Shown: in pieces, positions 30,475 to 37,842 of the stretch | Layout of the letters: every line of letters begins with the position of its first letter | How positions within the stretch are numbered: position 1 is the first letter of the stretch | Source: an uncultured Eubacteriales bacterium | GTDB taxonomy: Bacteria > Bacillota > Clostridia > Oscillospirales > CAG-382 | Length of the DNA: 40,495 nt | Reading direction: 5' to 3' | Assembly: GCA_900551295.1 (NCBI GenBank) | Contig: URVJ01000020.1 | Span: 1-40,495 of the forward strand | Notes under the pieces: generated by a model | Told to the model about the DNA's origin: nothing | The model's database searches: none | Seen by the model: only the letters and a program-made list of their open reading frames with translations | Position numbers and translations under genes: made by a program

Positions 30475-31896
30475 ATGAAAAAATTCATGGGCGAAGATTT
30501 TCTTCTTTCAAATCCGACTTCAAATGCACTGTTTGAAAACTACGCAAAAAATACGCCTATAATCGACTATCACTGCCATCTCGTGCCGGCAGAAATTGCA
30601 GAGAATAAGCAGTTTTCCAACATAACAGAGGCGTGGCTGTACGCAGACCATTATAAGTGGAGAGCAATTCGTGCCTGCGGCTTTGAGGAAAAGTACGTAA
30701 CCGGCGGAAAAGACGTGTCGGACTATGACAGATTTCTCGCTTGGGCAAAGACTATGCCGAGCCTTATCGGAAATCCGCTGTATCATTGGACTCACCTCGA
30801 ACTTCAGAGATTTTTCGGCTTTTATGAGCCGCTGTCCGAAAACAACGCGCAAAAAGCGTGGGAACATTGCAACTCGCGTCTTGCTGCCGGAAATATGGGT
30901 GCAAAAGATCTGATAAAGGCGTCAAACGTCAAGGTGATCTGCACGACGGACGATCCTGCCGATACTCTTGAATATCATAAAAAGATAGCTGCCGATAAAT
31001 CGTTTGAAACAAAGGTTTATCCAGCGTTCAGACCCGATAAAGCGGTAAATATCGAGAAAAACGGATTTAAAGAATATATCCATGAAAAACTTGAGAGCGC
31101 ATACGGCTCAAAAATTGATAATCTTGACGAACTTTGCAAGTGCTTTGTTTCTCGCCTTGACTTTTTCGAGAGCCTGGGCTGCAAGACAAGCGATCACGGC
31201 ATGGACTATGTGCCTTTTGCAAAGTGCAGCGCAAAGGAAGCCGACAGAGTTTTCAAAAAGGCAATGTCGGGCGATGCTCTCACAGCACTTGAGGCTGACG
31301 AATATAAGACGTACATACTCACGTTCTTTGCAGGCGAATTTGCAAAGCGCGGCTGGGTAATGCAGATACATTACGGCGTTGTAAGAAATAATTCCGATAA
31401 GAACTTTAAGGGACTCGGTCCGGATACCGGCTTTGATACTATCGCAGGACATGACTGCATAAGAAATATACTTATGCTGCTTAATGAGTTTGAAAACTGC
31501 GGCAGCCTTCCCAAAATGGTGTTCTATTCGCTCAATCCTATTGAAAACGCACAGATCGACGCCGCCGTCGGCTGTTTCCAGGGCAATAACGAGGGTATAA
31601 AGAGCAAGATTCAGCACGGTTCGGCATGGTGGTTCAACGATCACCTTGAAGGTATGCGCGCTCAGCTCAAGAGCTTTGCAAGTATCGGCGTGCTTGCAAA
31701 CTTTGTAGGTATGCTCACCGACTCGCGCAGCTTTCTTTCTTATCCGAGACATGAGTATTTCAGACGTATTCTCTGCGATTATATCGGCTGTATGATTGAA
31801 AACGGCGAATATCCGGCGGACCTTGAAACCGCAGGAAAGATAGTTGAGGATATAAGTTTCAATAACGCAAACAGATTCTTCGGTTTTAATGCCTGA
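30475..31896 (+). CDS. uxaC: Glucuronate isomerase
   Basis: A 473-residue UxaC, the uronate isomerase of the amidohydrolase superfamily, converting D-glucuronate to D-fructuronate (and D-galacturonate to D-tagaturonate). The metal motif HCH is at 33-35 in PIIDYHCHLVPAEIAEN; other family blocks are WRAIRACGFEE, YHWTHLELQRFFG, TTDDPADTLEYH, MQIHYGVVRNNS, GSAWWFNDHLEGM and LTDSRSFLSYPRHEYFRR. The length is normal. AAGAGG lies 8-10 nt before the ATG. It stands alone on this strand facing the sugar-acid operon, and together they point to degradation of glucuronoxylan-derived uronates. Confidence 0.97.
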   Translation: MKKFMGEDFLLSNPTSNALFENYAKNTPIIDYHCHLVPAEIAENKQFSNITEAWLYADHYKWRAIRACGFEEKYVTGGKDVSDYDRFLAWAKTMPSLIGNPLYHWTHLELQRFFGFYEPLSENNAQKAWEHCNSRLAAGNMGAKDLIKASNVKVICTTDDPADTLEYHKKIAADKSFETKVYPAFRPDKAVNIEKNGFKEYIHEKLESAYGSKIDNLDELCKCFVSRLDFFESLGCKTSDHGMDYVPFAKCSAKEADRVFKKAMSGDALTALEADEYKTYILTFFAGEFAKRGWVMQIHYGVVRNNSDKNFKGLGPDTGFDTIAGHDCIRNILMLLNEFENCGSLPKMVFYSLNPIENAQIDAAVGCFQGNNEGIKSKIQHGSAWWFNDHLEGMRAQLKSFASIGVLANFVGMLTDSRSFLSYPRHEYFRRILCDYIGCMIENGEYPADLETAGKIVEDISFNNANRFFGFNA

Positions 31897-31933
31897 AAAA
31901 TTACATAACCGCAAATAATAATCATAAAAATAA

Positions 31934-31953
31934 GCGGCGCGTAAAAGCGCCGC
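31934..31953. terminator. GC-rich hairpin after uxaC
   Basis: GCGGCGC (31934-31940) pairs perfectly with GCGCCGC (31947-31953) around GTAAAA. On the plus strand no T run follows, while on the minus strand TTATTTTTATG follows. It may stop antisense transcription or stabilise the uxaC message; the tRNA begins 8 bp later. Confidence 0.45.
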
Positions 31954-31960
31954 AGAATAT

Positions 31961-32037
31961 CTGTCCGTGGCACAGCTGGATAGCGCATCAGACTCCGACT
32001 CTGAAGGTCAAGGGTTCGAATCCCTTCGGGCAGGCCA
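31961..32037 (+). tRNA. tRNA-Arg (anticodon CCG)
   Basis: Full cloverleaf with encoded CCA. Acceptor CTGTCCG (31961-31967) pairs with CGGGCAG (32027-32033); the D-arm has GCAC/GCGC with one A-C mismatch and the AGCTGGATA loop carrying the arginine identity A20. The anticodon stem TCAGA/TCTGA encloses CTCCGAC, giving anticodon CCG for CGG codons. The T-arm is AAGGG TTCGAAT CCCTT. It is not used as the ICE target here. Confidence 0.95.
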
Positions 32038-32062
32038 AAAAAGGCACTCGGTAACGAGTGCC
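32037..32062 (-). terminator. Terminator of the sugar-acid operon (also after the tRNA)
   Basis: GGCACTCG (32043-32050) and CGAGTGCC (32055-32062) form a perfect 8-bp stem with a GTAA loop. Read on the minus strand it is followed by TTTTTT, the ideal tail for ending the leftward five-gene operon. Read on the plus strand it may end the tRNA transcript less efficiently. Confidence 0.85.
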
Positions 32063-32124
32063 TGAAGTTTTATATTCAGCGTTTTGCAAATTTCGGAATA
32101 AATTCCGCAAATGAATTTTTTGCT

Positions 32125-32868
32125 TTACTTTATTCCCATGCCGCCGTCAACAAAAATGTTCTGACCTGTGATGTAGGAGGCGTCGTCGGAGCAGAGAAGT
32201 CTTACTATTCCGCGGAATTCCGAGGCATCTCCGGCTCTGTTCATGGGGATTTTCGAGAGCACGACGGAACGGTATTTGTCGTCCGCAAGAGACTCTGCGT
32301 TTCTGTCGGTGGCAATAACACCGGGAGCTATGCTGTTTACGGTAATTCCCGTACCGCAAAGCTGAAGCGCGAGAGAGCGCATCATGCCGGTAAGCGCGCA
32401 TTTGCTTGAAGAGTATACAAGCATATCGTCGTGCGGTTTTTTCTCCTGAACGCTGCCGACCGAAATTATGCGTCCCCAGCCTTCCTCTTTCATGTGCGGC
32501 ACGTATTTCTGCGTCAGAAACAGCGGAGCCTTGAGATTGCAGTTTATTTGGTCGCAAAACTCCTCTTCCGTAATTTCCGCCCATTTTTTGCGGTATTGGA
32601 CAGACGCGTTGTGAATGAGAATGTCAACGTCGCCGGTTTGAGAGTATATGTAGTCCGCACAGTCCTCGTCGCAGAGATTTTTCTTTATAAGCGCGCATTT
32701 TCCGCCGGCACTTTCAATCATGTTTTTGGTAATGTTTGCCTGTTCGTCGTTTCCGGCATAGTGAACAAATACAAATATTCCTTCGGACGCAAGCTCAATA
32801 GCCATTTGCCTGCCTATTCCTCTGCCCGAACCCGTGATAAGAGCTTTTTTTATATTATTTTTTTCCAT
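32125..32868 (-). CDS. SDR-family dehydrogenase
   Basis: A 247-residue classical short-chain dehydrogenase. The cofactor motif TGSGRGIG is at 12-19, the HNAS variant of NNAG at 86-89, the catalytic tetrad N111, S139, Y152, K156, and the C-terminal GQNIFVDGGMGIK. FabG-like enzymes of this shape oxidise sugars or polyols as well as acyl chains. As the last gene of an operon with a lactonase, an enolase-family dehydratase and an RraA-like protein, a sugar dehydrogenase forming an aldonolactone is the best guess. It has HYAGN after the second strand, which may favour NADP, but this is uncertain. AAAGG precedes the ATG. Confidence 0.88.
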   Translation of the reverse strand: MEKNNIKKALITGSGRGIGRQMAIELASEGIFVFVHYAGNDEQANITKNMIESAGGKCALIKKNLCDEDCADYIYSQTGDVDILIHNASVQYRKKWAEITEEEFCDQINCNLKAPLFLTQKYVPHMKEEGWGRIISVGSVQEKKPHDDMLVYSSSKCALTGMMRSLALQLCGTGITVNSIAPGVIATDRNAESLADDKYRSVVLSKIPMNRAGDASEFRGIVRLLCSDDASYITGQNIFVDGGMGIK

Positions 32869-32895
32869 TTCGTACCTTTCCTTATATGTTATAAG

Positions 32896-33894
32896 TTATC
32901 TTCCGATTTTGATGCATAGCGCACCGGGTAAGCTGACGGAATTTCCCGTATATCTTAATGTTCCGTCGGATATTATGTCAAAGACGCATAAATTTCCGCT
33001 TTGGTTTGCACATATCAGAGTCTCTCCGTCGGGACTTATGTCAAAATCTCTCGGATCGCTGCCCTGCGGATCAAATTCGCCCTTTTTGGTGAGCGTTCCG
33101 TCTGAATTAATGTCGAACTGCGCAATAATGCTCCTGCCGCGAACCGATGCGTAAAGACGCTTTCCGTCGGGTGTAATCTTTATCGCCGCGGCAGTTGAAC
33201 CCTTTATGTCGGTACTGCCGTTGAAAATCGGAACAGTTCCATACAGCGTAAAAATGCCGTCGTTTACAGTAAAGCGTGAAACGGTGCAGCAAAGCTCGTT
33301 TATGCAGTACGCGGTCTTGCCGTCCTGTGTAAAGGAGAGATGCCGTATTCCGTGACCGGGTACGCCGTCAGCAGAGCTTATTTTGTGCATATTCTCATCG
33401 CATACGAAAATCTTGTCAAGTCCGAGATCGCATACCGCAAAAAGCCGCGTTCCCGGTATTCTTATAATCTGATGAGTGTGCGCCGAGTCCTGACGCGGAC
33501 TGCTTGCACCTTTTCCGAAGTCTGATAACAGCTTGTGTTTGCCGTTAAGTGTGTCAATGCATACGGCGTTTCCTGAAATGTAATTTGCGGCATATACTTT
33601 GCCGTCGAGAACCGAAATATGGCAGGGAACAGCACCGTGCGTTGAACCGATAAGCACAGGATTTCCGAGTTTTCCGTCCGAAATGCCGGCTTTGTACAAA
33701 AATCCGTGCGATTCAAGGCTTTCATAGTTCCTTGTTATTATATAAAGACTGTCATTTTCGGAACATACAAACATTGCTCCCGGAAGTTCCGCATAACGCC
33801 CGTCCGTAAGCCTGCCGTCACGTAAAGTATACCTGTATACTCCGCTGCCGCCTGTTTCGCAGCCGCAGGCAAATACGTCAAATGTGTTTTCCAT
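32896..33894 (-). CDS. Lactonase, seven-bladed beta-propeller family
   Basis: A 332-residue member of the 6-phosphogluconolactonase-type beta-propeller family (Lactonase, YbhE/Pgl-like). Blade-like repeats recur, with the family stretches SPRQDSAHTHQIIRIPGTRLFAVCDLGLDKIFV, PGHGIRHLSFTQDGKTAYCINEL, AAIKITPDGKRLYASVRG and GSDPRDFDISPDGETLICANQ. It would open a sugar lactone or 6-phosphogluconolactone. The ATG at 33894 with AGGAG upstream is chosen; the longer frame to 33987 overlaps the preceding gene and has no site. It lies 25 nt after the RraA-like gene and 27 nt before the SDR gene. Confidence 0.88.
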   Translation of the reverse strand: MENTFDVFACGCETGGSGVYRYTLRDGRLTDGRYAELPGAMFVCSENDSLYIITRNYESLESHGFLYKAGISDGKLGNPVLIGSTHGAVPCHISVLDGKVYAANYISGNAVCIDTLNGKHKLLSDFGKGASSPRQDSAHTHQIIRIPGTRLFAVCDLGLDKIFVCDENMHKISSADGVPGHGIRHLSFTQDGKTAYCINELCCTVSRFTVNDGIFTLYGTVPIFNGSTDIKGSTAAAIKITPDGKRLYASVRGRSIIAQFDINSDGTLTKKGEFDPQGSDPRDFDISPDGETLICANQSGNLCVFDIISDGTLRYTGNSVSLPGALCIKIGR

Positions 33895-33919
33895 TTGATA
33901 AACTCCTTGGTATAGGGCT

Positions 33920-34837
33920 TTACAGCGCCGTCTGAGTGTCGTTGGGGTCGCCGTTGCGCGCAAGGTCGTATTCCTTTGACCAGTCAAGCGAACGGTATTG
34001 CTCTCCTCTCGGATCCTTCTTTATAAAGTCCATGAGCATATCGAGCATTTCTTCCGTCCATGTGTTGCGGTCTATCTGAGCCGTTGTAAATTTGTTCTGA
34101 GCAATCATTTCAAAGCCGAAATCGTCCTTTATGTGCGTCTTTGCCGCACCGTTCACAACGTCCGCGACAAGGTGGCTCGGTATGAAAAGCACACCTCCGC
34201 CCGCGCCGAACACAACATCTCCGGGCAGACATACCGCACCGCCGAAGTTGGTTACGGAATTAAAGCTTTTCATTATAAATTCGCGTATAGGCGTAGGATC
34301 TATGCCACGGTAGTATACCTGTACACCCTCGACTTTTTTCATCTGTTCCACATCTCTTATTCCGCCCCATATTACGGCGCCGCCGTTTACGGTTTTGGTG
34401 CGTATCGCGGTGGTGAGGTTGCCGCCTAAGAATGTTCCTTTGTATATCTTGTCGTACATATCGCAGACTACGACGTCGCGTTCCTTAAGCGAATCTATGA
34501 CCCACTGATTGTAGTTTCCGCGGCGGCCTTCGCGCTCGCCAACGCCGAACATGACTTCGTGAAGATCCGGACGCGTCGGGCAGAACGAACAGGTAACCGC
34601 TCTGCCGATGAGCTTTCTGCCGTCGTCGTGTAAGACTTGCAGGGGATTTTCTCCTCCGCCGACAAACTGGTTTTCGTATCCTAAGACAAATATAGGCTTC
34701 CAAACTTCCTCAAGCGTCATTTTTTGCAGTGCGTCAAGATATTTGTCCGCAACCTTGGGACGTCCGTCCTCAAAGCGTTCGCCTTTCCATAATGGAGTAA
34801 GCTCGATTATTTCTTCTCTGCTGTTGAACTGTATCAT
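33920..34837 (-). CDS. RraA-like / 4-hydroxy-4-methyl-2-oxoglutarate aldolase-family protein
   Basis: A 305-residue RraA-superfamily protein. The core has GGNL (138-141) and VIWGGIRDVEQM with R161-D162, matching the substrate- and metal-binding motifs of the aldolase branch (GGN..R...GxIRD). A further N-terminal extension (about 60 residues) and C-terminal tail distinguish it from the ~160-residue RNase E inhibitor RraA. In this operon a lyase or hydratase step on a 2-keto-3-deoxy sugar acid is plausible, but the exact reaction is unknown. GGAGA lies before the ATG. Confidence 0.82.
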   Translation of the reverse strand: MIQFNSREEIIELTPLWKGERFEDGRPKVADKYLDALQKMTLEEVWKPIFVLGYENQFVGGGENPLQVLHDDGRKLIGRAVTCSFCPTRPDLHEVMFGVGEREGRRGNYNQWVIDSLKERDVVVCDMYDKIYKGTFLGGNLTTAIRTKTVNGGAVIWGGIRDVEQMKKVEGVQVYYRGIDPTPIREFIMKSFNSVTNFGGAVCLPGDVVFGAGGGVLFIPSHLVADVVNGAAKTHIKDDFGFEMIAQNKFTTAQIDRNTWTEEMLDMLMDFIKKDPRGEQYRSLDWSKEYDLARNGDPNDTQTAL

Positions 34838-34875
34838 TTTTTATTCTCCGAAACACCGAAAATGGCGGTGTGTTT

Positions 34876-36201
34876 TTATTTGATAGTTATACCGTGCTTT
34901 CCTCTTGCGGTCTTGCTGTGGTGAATTTCACATTTAAGCTGCTTTCCGTCTGCCTCTGCGGTAATGTCGTACATTCCGTAGAAACCGTTGAATACTGCGC
35001 TTCCGTTGTCGGAGGTGACTGCCGTGAGCTCGGTGTGCCACTTTTTCTCAAAGAGGTTCTTTATCGTGTAATATGCGGGTTTCGGCGTCATGTCAAATCT
35101 GAGTAGACCGCCGTAGAAGTAGTTTTCGCCGCTTGTCATGTCGCCCTGTTCGGCGAATGCGGCATATCCGTCGACAAGATTCCAGTATATTATTTGTTCC
35201 ATTGCCGGGTGCGAGAACCATACCGAGTAGAGCTTTTCGATTATCTGTGCCTGAATTTCCTCGTCCTCCGGATCGTTGGAGTATGCAGGAATCGTAACCT
35301 CCGTAACCTGTAAAGGCTTTCCGAGAGTAGCGTATAAGTCCATGTGCTTGAAGAGCTGTAACGGGTTGTAGGTGGTTCTTGTGGCGTTGTACTCATTTTC
35401 AAGACGGTTGAACTGATGATACTGCATACCCACTGCGTCAATGCGCGCGCCTCTGTTTATTGCGTCTTTGATGTAGAGGTAATACTTGTCGTTTGATTCT
35501 GCGCGGTCTTCCCACGCAAGACCGGTAAATTCGTTTATGCAAAGCTGATTTTTCGGGAAGTACTTTTCCGCAAGCTTGAAACAGAATTCAACATATTCCG
35601 GATTAAAATAAAAGTCTGTTTGCGAGTCGCCCCATACCATTTCGTTTGTTACTTCTATCGTGCGTATCTTGTCGGCGTATCTTTCGGAAATTTCGCTGAA
35701 ACGCTTTTCAAGCGCCGCTTTTACTTCAAAATCGGTCTTTCCTTTGAGCCAGTCCGGAAACATATGCTCGTATGCAAGGGCGTGTTCGCGCGGCTCAATG
35801 CCGTTTTCGCGGCAGAATTCCATGCAGAGGTCGATAGGCGGTCTGCGGTACAGCTTTTCACTGCCTTTAGCATAACGCGTTTTGCCCTGTTCAGGCTCGG
35901 TCGAATTCCAGTAAAAGGGTAGGGTTGCCATATTGCAAAGCTCTTTTATGTATTTCTTGTATAATGCATTTTTCTCGTCGCTTTCAAGCTCGTCAAGCAT
36001 AAAGAGGTTTGCACCGTATCTGAAATCGTGGTTTTTCTGCGTGATTTTTAACTTTGCGCCTTTTACGGGCTTTCCGTCCTTGTCCGTAACTCTGATTTCG
36101 CAGACGCCTTTTCTGTAAAGCTCTATTCCGCTGTTTATTCTGCTTTCGGTGACATCGCTGTATTTGTCGAATAATTCGAGAACTCTCTTTCTGTCGCTCA
36201 T
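34876..36201 (-). CDS. Intracellular GH10 family glycosidase (endo-xylanase-like)
   Basis: A 441-residue glycoside hydrolase of family 10. The acid/base is E187 in IEVTNEMVW and the nucleophile is E301 in LQVTEVTIPAY. Other GH10 marks are FYWNSTEPEQG, REHALAYEHMFPDWL and VGMQYHQF. Residues 34-62 (CEIRVTDKDGKPVKGAKLKI) form a small beta module seen at the N-terminus of cytoplasmic GH10-like enzymes. There is no signal peptide, so it acts on imported oligosaccharides, probably short (methylglucurono)xylan pieces. The start at 36201 (MSDRKRV) has AAAGGAAG nine nt upstream; a longer frame to 36324 overlaps the preceding gene and is rejected. Confidence 0.9.
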   Translation of the reverse strand: MSDRKRVLELFDKYSDVTESRINSGIELYRKGVCEIRVTDKDGKPVKGAKLKITQKNHDFRYGANLFMLDELESDEKNALYKKYIKELCNMATLPFYWNSTEPEQGKTRYAKGSEKLYRRPPIDLCMEFCRENGIEPREHALAYEHMFPDWLKGKTDFEVKAALEKRFSEISERYADKIRTIEVTNEMVWGDSQTDFYFNPEYVEFCFKLAEKYFPKNQLCINEFTGLAWEDRAESNDKYYLYIKDAINRGARIDAVGMQYHQFNRLENEYNATRTTYNPLQLFKHMDLYATLGKPLQVTEVTIPAYSNDPEDEEIQAQIIEKLYSVWFSHPAMEQIIYWNLVDGYAAFAEQGDMTSGENYFYGGLLRFDMTPKPAYYTIKNLFEKKWHTELTAVTSDNGSAVFNGFYGMYDITAEADGKQLKCEIHHSKTARGKHGITIK

Positions 36202-36268
36202 GTCGGCATGCTTCCTTTCCGATATATGTGATATTATATTATAAAAAGTCTTATTTGCATAGAGTTTT

Positions 36269-37612
36269 TTAACTCCATATTCTGTCGTTTGAAAATTCGG
36301 TGTTCCACTCGTCGGTGCTTTCAAAGAATCCGGGTATTTTTTCGTCTATGTGCTGCTTGATTAGCTTTTCGTTGAGTCCGTCAAAACCGAGTCCCGGCTT
36401 TTCGGGTACTTTGATAAAGCCGTTTTCAATAAGATTGCCGTCAATGCCGGTAACAATGTCCTTCCACCACGGAATGTCGACCGAGTGAAGCTCAAGCGCA
36501 AGCACATTGTGCATGGCAGCGGCAGTGTGAACGGCGGCAAGGCACGCAACCGGGCTTTCAGCCATGTGTACCGCAACAGCAACGCCGTTTTCGTCGGCAA
36601 TGTCAGCTATCTTCTTGAGTTCAAGCGCGCCTCCGCAGGTGAGAATGTCGGGGTGTATTACCGAAACTCCGCCCGCCTTTATAAGCTTTTCAAAGCCTTC
36701 TTTTAAGTATATGTCCTCGCCCGTGCAGACAGGGATAGTTGTGGAATTTTTCAGCCTTACATACTGATCCGTGTATATCCACGGAATCATGTCCTCCATC
36801 CATGCGATGTTGTACTTTTCAACTCTGCGCGCAAACTTTATGCAGTCCTCTACGCATACGTGTCCGAAATGGTCTATTGCGATCGGAACCTCGTAACCCG
36901 TGACGCTTCTTACGTCCTTTATGTACTGTTCGAGAATGTCAAGTCCCTTTTCGGTTATGTGTATTCCCGTAAACGGGTGAGCGGTTGTTACTATGTCGTA
37001 GGTTGTTTTGTGGGCGCTCATCATATCTGCGCTTACCGAACCGCCCTGTACGTTAAGAATGTGCGGCGCATATTTTTTCATGTCGTCGATAAATCCGAGA
37101 GGAGCGCAGAGCGTTCCCGGAATGTCAAGCAGCATGCCTATGCCGAGATCCATTTTGAGAAAAGTAAAACCCATTTCCATTCTCTTTTTGAGAGTTTTTC
37201 CCATGTCCGTTCCCGTGTGCTTTCCGTCAACGTCGGTGTCGCAGTAAACCCTTATTTTGTCTCTGAACTTGCCGCCGAGCATCTGATAGAGCGGAACTCC
37301 GTATGCTTTTCCTGCAAGATCCCAGAGCGCTATTTCAATGCCGGAAACTCCGCCGCCCTGTCTTGAGGGTCCTCCGAACTGCTTTATCTTGCGGAATATC
37401 TTGTCAACGTTGCATGGATTTTCTCCCAAGATTCTGCTTTTTAACATTGCGGCATAAGTTTTGCTTGAAGCGTCGCGGACTTCGCCGTAGCCGCAGATGC
37501 CCTGATTTGTCATGATCTTGATAAGCGTGCAGCGTTTGGGCGCTCCGTTAATGTCTGCAAAGCGCATATCCGTGATCTTTAAGTCAGAAGGGTTTGAATG
37601 TTCGTTATACAT
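36269..37612 (-). CDS. Enolase-superfamily sugar-acid dehydratase (mandelate racemase-like)
   Basis: A 447-residue mandelate racemase/muconate lactonising enzyme family member. The KxD motif FLKMDLG has K153; metal ligands are D247 (AIDHFGH), E273 (WMEDMIP) and E299 (CTGEDIYL), followed by D322 (IHPDIL) and a late HMAES His, the acid-base set of sugar-acid dehydratases. The product would be a 2-keto-3-deoxy aldonate. The ATG at 37612 (MYNEHSN) follows GGAGG; upstream in-frame codons are not used. It is the first gene of the leftward operon. Substrate cannot be named; aldonates or a uronic-acid derivative are possible. Confidence 0.9.
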   Translation of the reverse strand: MYNEHSNPSDLKITDMRFADINGAPKRCTLIKIMTNQGICGYGEVRDASSKTYAAMLKSRILGENPCNVDKIFRKIKQFGGPSRQGGGVSGIEIALWDLAGKAYGVPLYQMLGGKFRDKIRVYCDTDVDGKHTGTDMGKTLKKRMEMGFTFLKMDLGIGMLLDIPGTLCAPLGFIDDMKKYAPHILNVQGGSVSADMMSAHKTTYDIVTTAHPFTGIHITEKGLDILEQYIKDVRSVTGYEVPIAIDHFGHVCVEDCIKFARRVEKYNIAWMEDMIPWIYTDQYVRLKNSTTIPVCTGEDIYLKEGFEKLIKAGGVSVIHPDILTCGGALELKKIADIADENGVAVAVHMAESPVACLAAVHTAAAMHNVLALELHSVDIPWWKDIVTGIDGNLIENGFIKVPEKPGLGFDGLNEKLIKQHIDEKIPGFFESTDEWNTEFSNDRIWS

Positions 37613-37695
37613 ATTGTTTTTTCCTCCGGCATAAATTTTACAATGTAATTGTACTACCCTGAAAACGCGCATTTCATCAACTTTTTCACTTAATT

Positions 37696-37709
37696 TGCAA
37701 ACTTTTGCA
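37696..37709. promoter_or_regulatory. LacI/CcpA-like palindrome in the divergent interval
   Basis: TGCAAACTTTTGCA is a 14-bp palindrome (TGCAAA, CT, TTTGCA) with the length and TG...CA ends of catabolite-response elements or a LacI-type operator. It lies 85 bp before the dehydratase ATG. A TACAAT -10 box for the leftward operon lies between them, with a weak -35. Confidence 0.5.
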
Positions 37710-37770
37710 CGGGGGCGGCGCTTTAATGGAAAATTAACATCTTAAAACTCAATTTGTACCGTCAATGTTG

Positions 37771-37799
37771 TTGAAAAAACAGGAAAAATGTGAGATAAT
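37771..37799 (+). promoter_or_regulatory. Promoter of the GHL10-amidase gene
   Basis: TTGAAA (37771-37776), 17 bp, GATAAT (37794-37799) with an extended TGA. The TTG start at 37843 is about 40 bp downstream, with GGAGG at 37830-37834. Confidence 0.75.
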
Positions 37800-37842
37800 A
37801 TAATAAAAGAGAAAAGAAAAGTCTAAAACGGAGGTTTTGATT

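Noticed and set aside
31108..31914. 268-codon minus-strand ORF opposite uxaC
   Set aside because: uxaC is certain on the plus strand; the antisense frame has no family signature.
31961..32037. tRNA-Arg as a possible integration site
   Set aside because: No integrase gene or duplicated tRNA 3' end is nearby; the ICE boundary is 3 kb away in cotJC.
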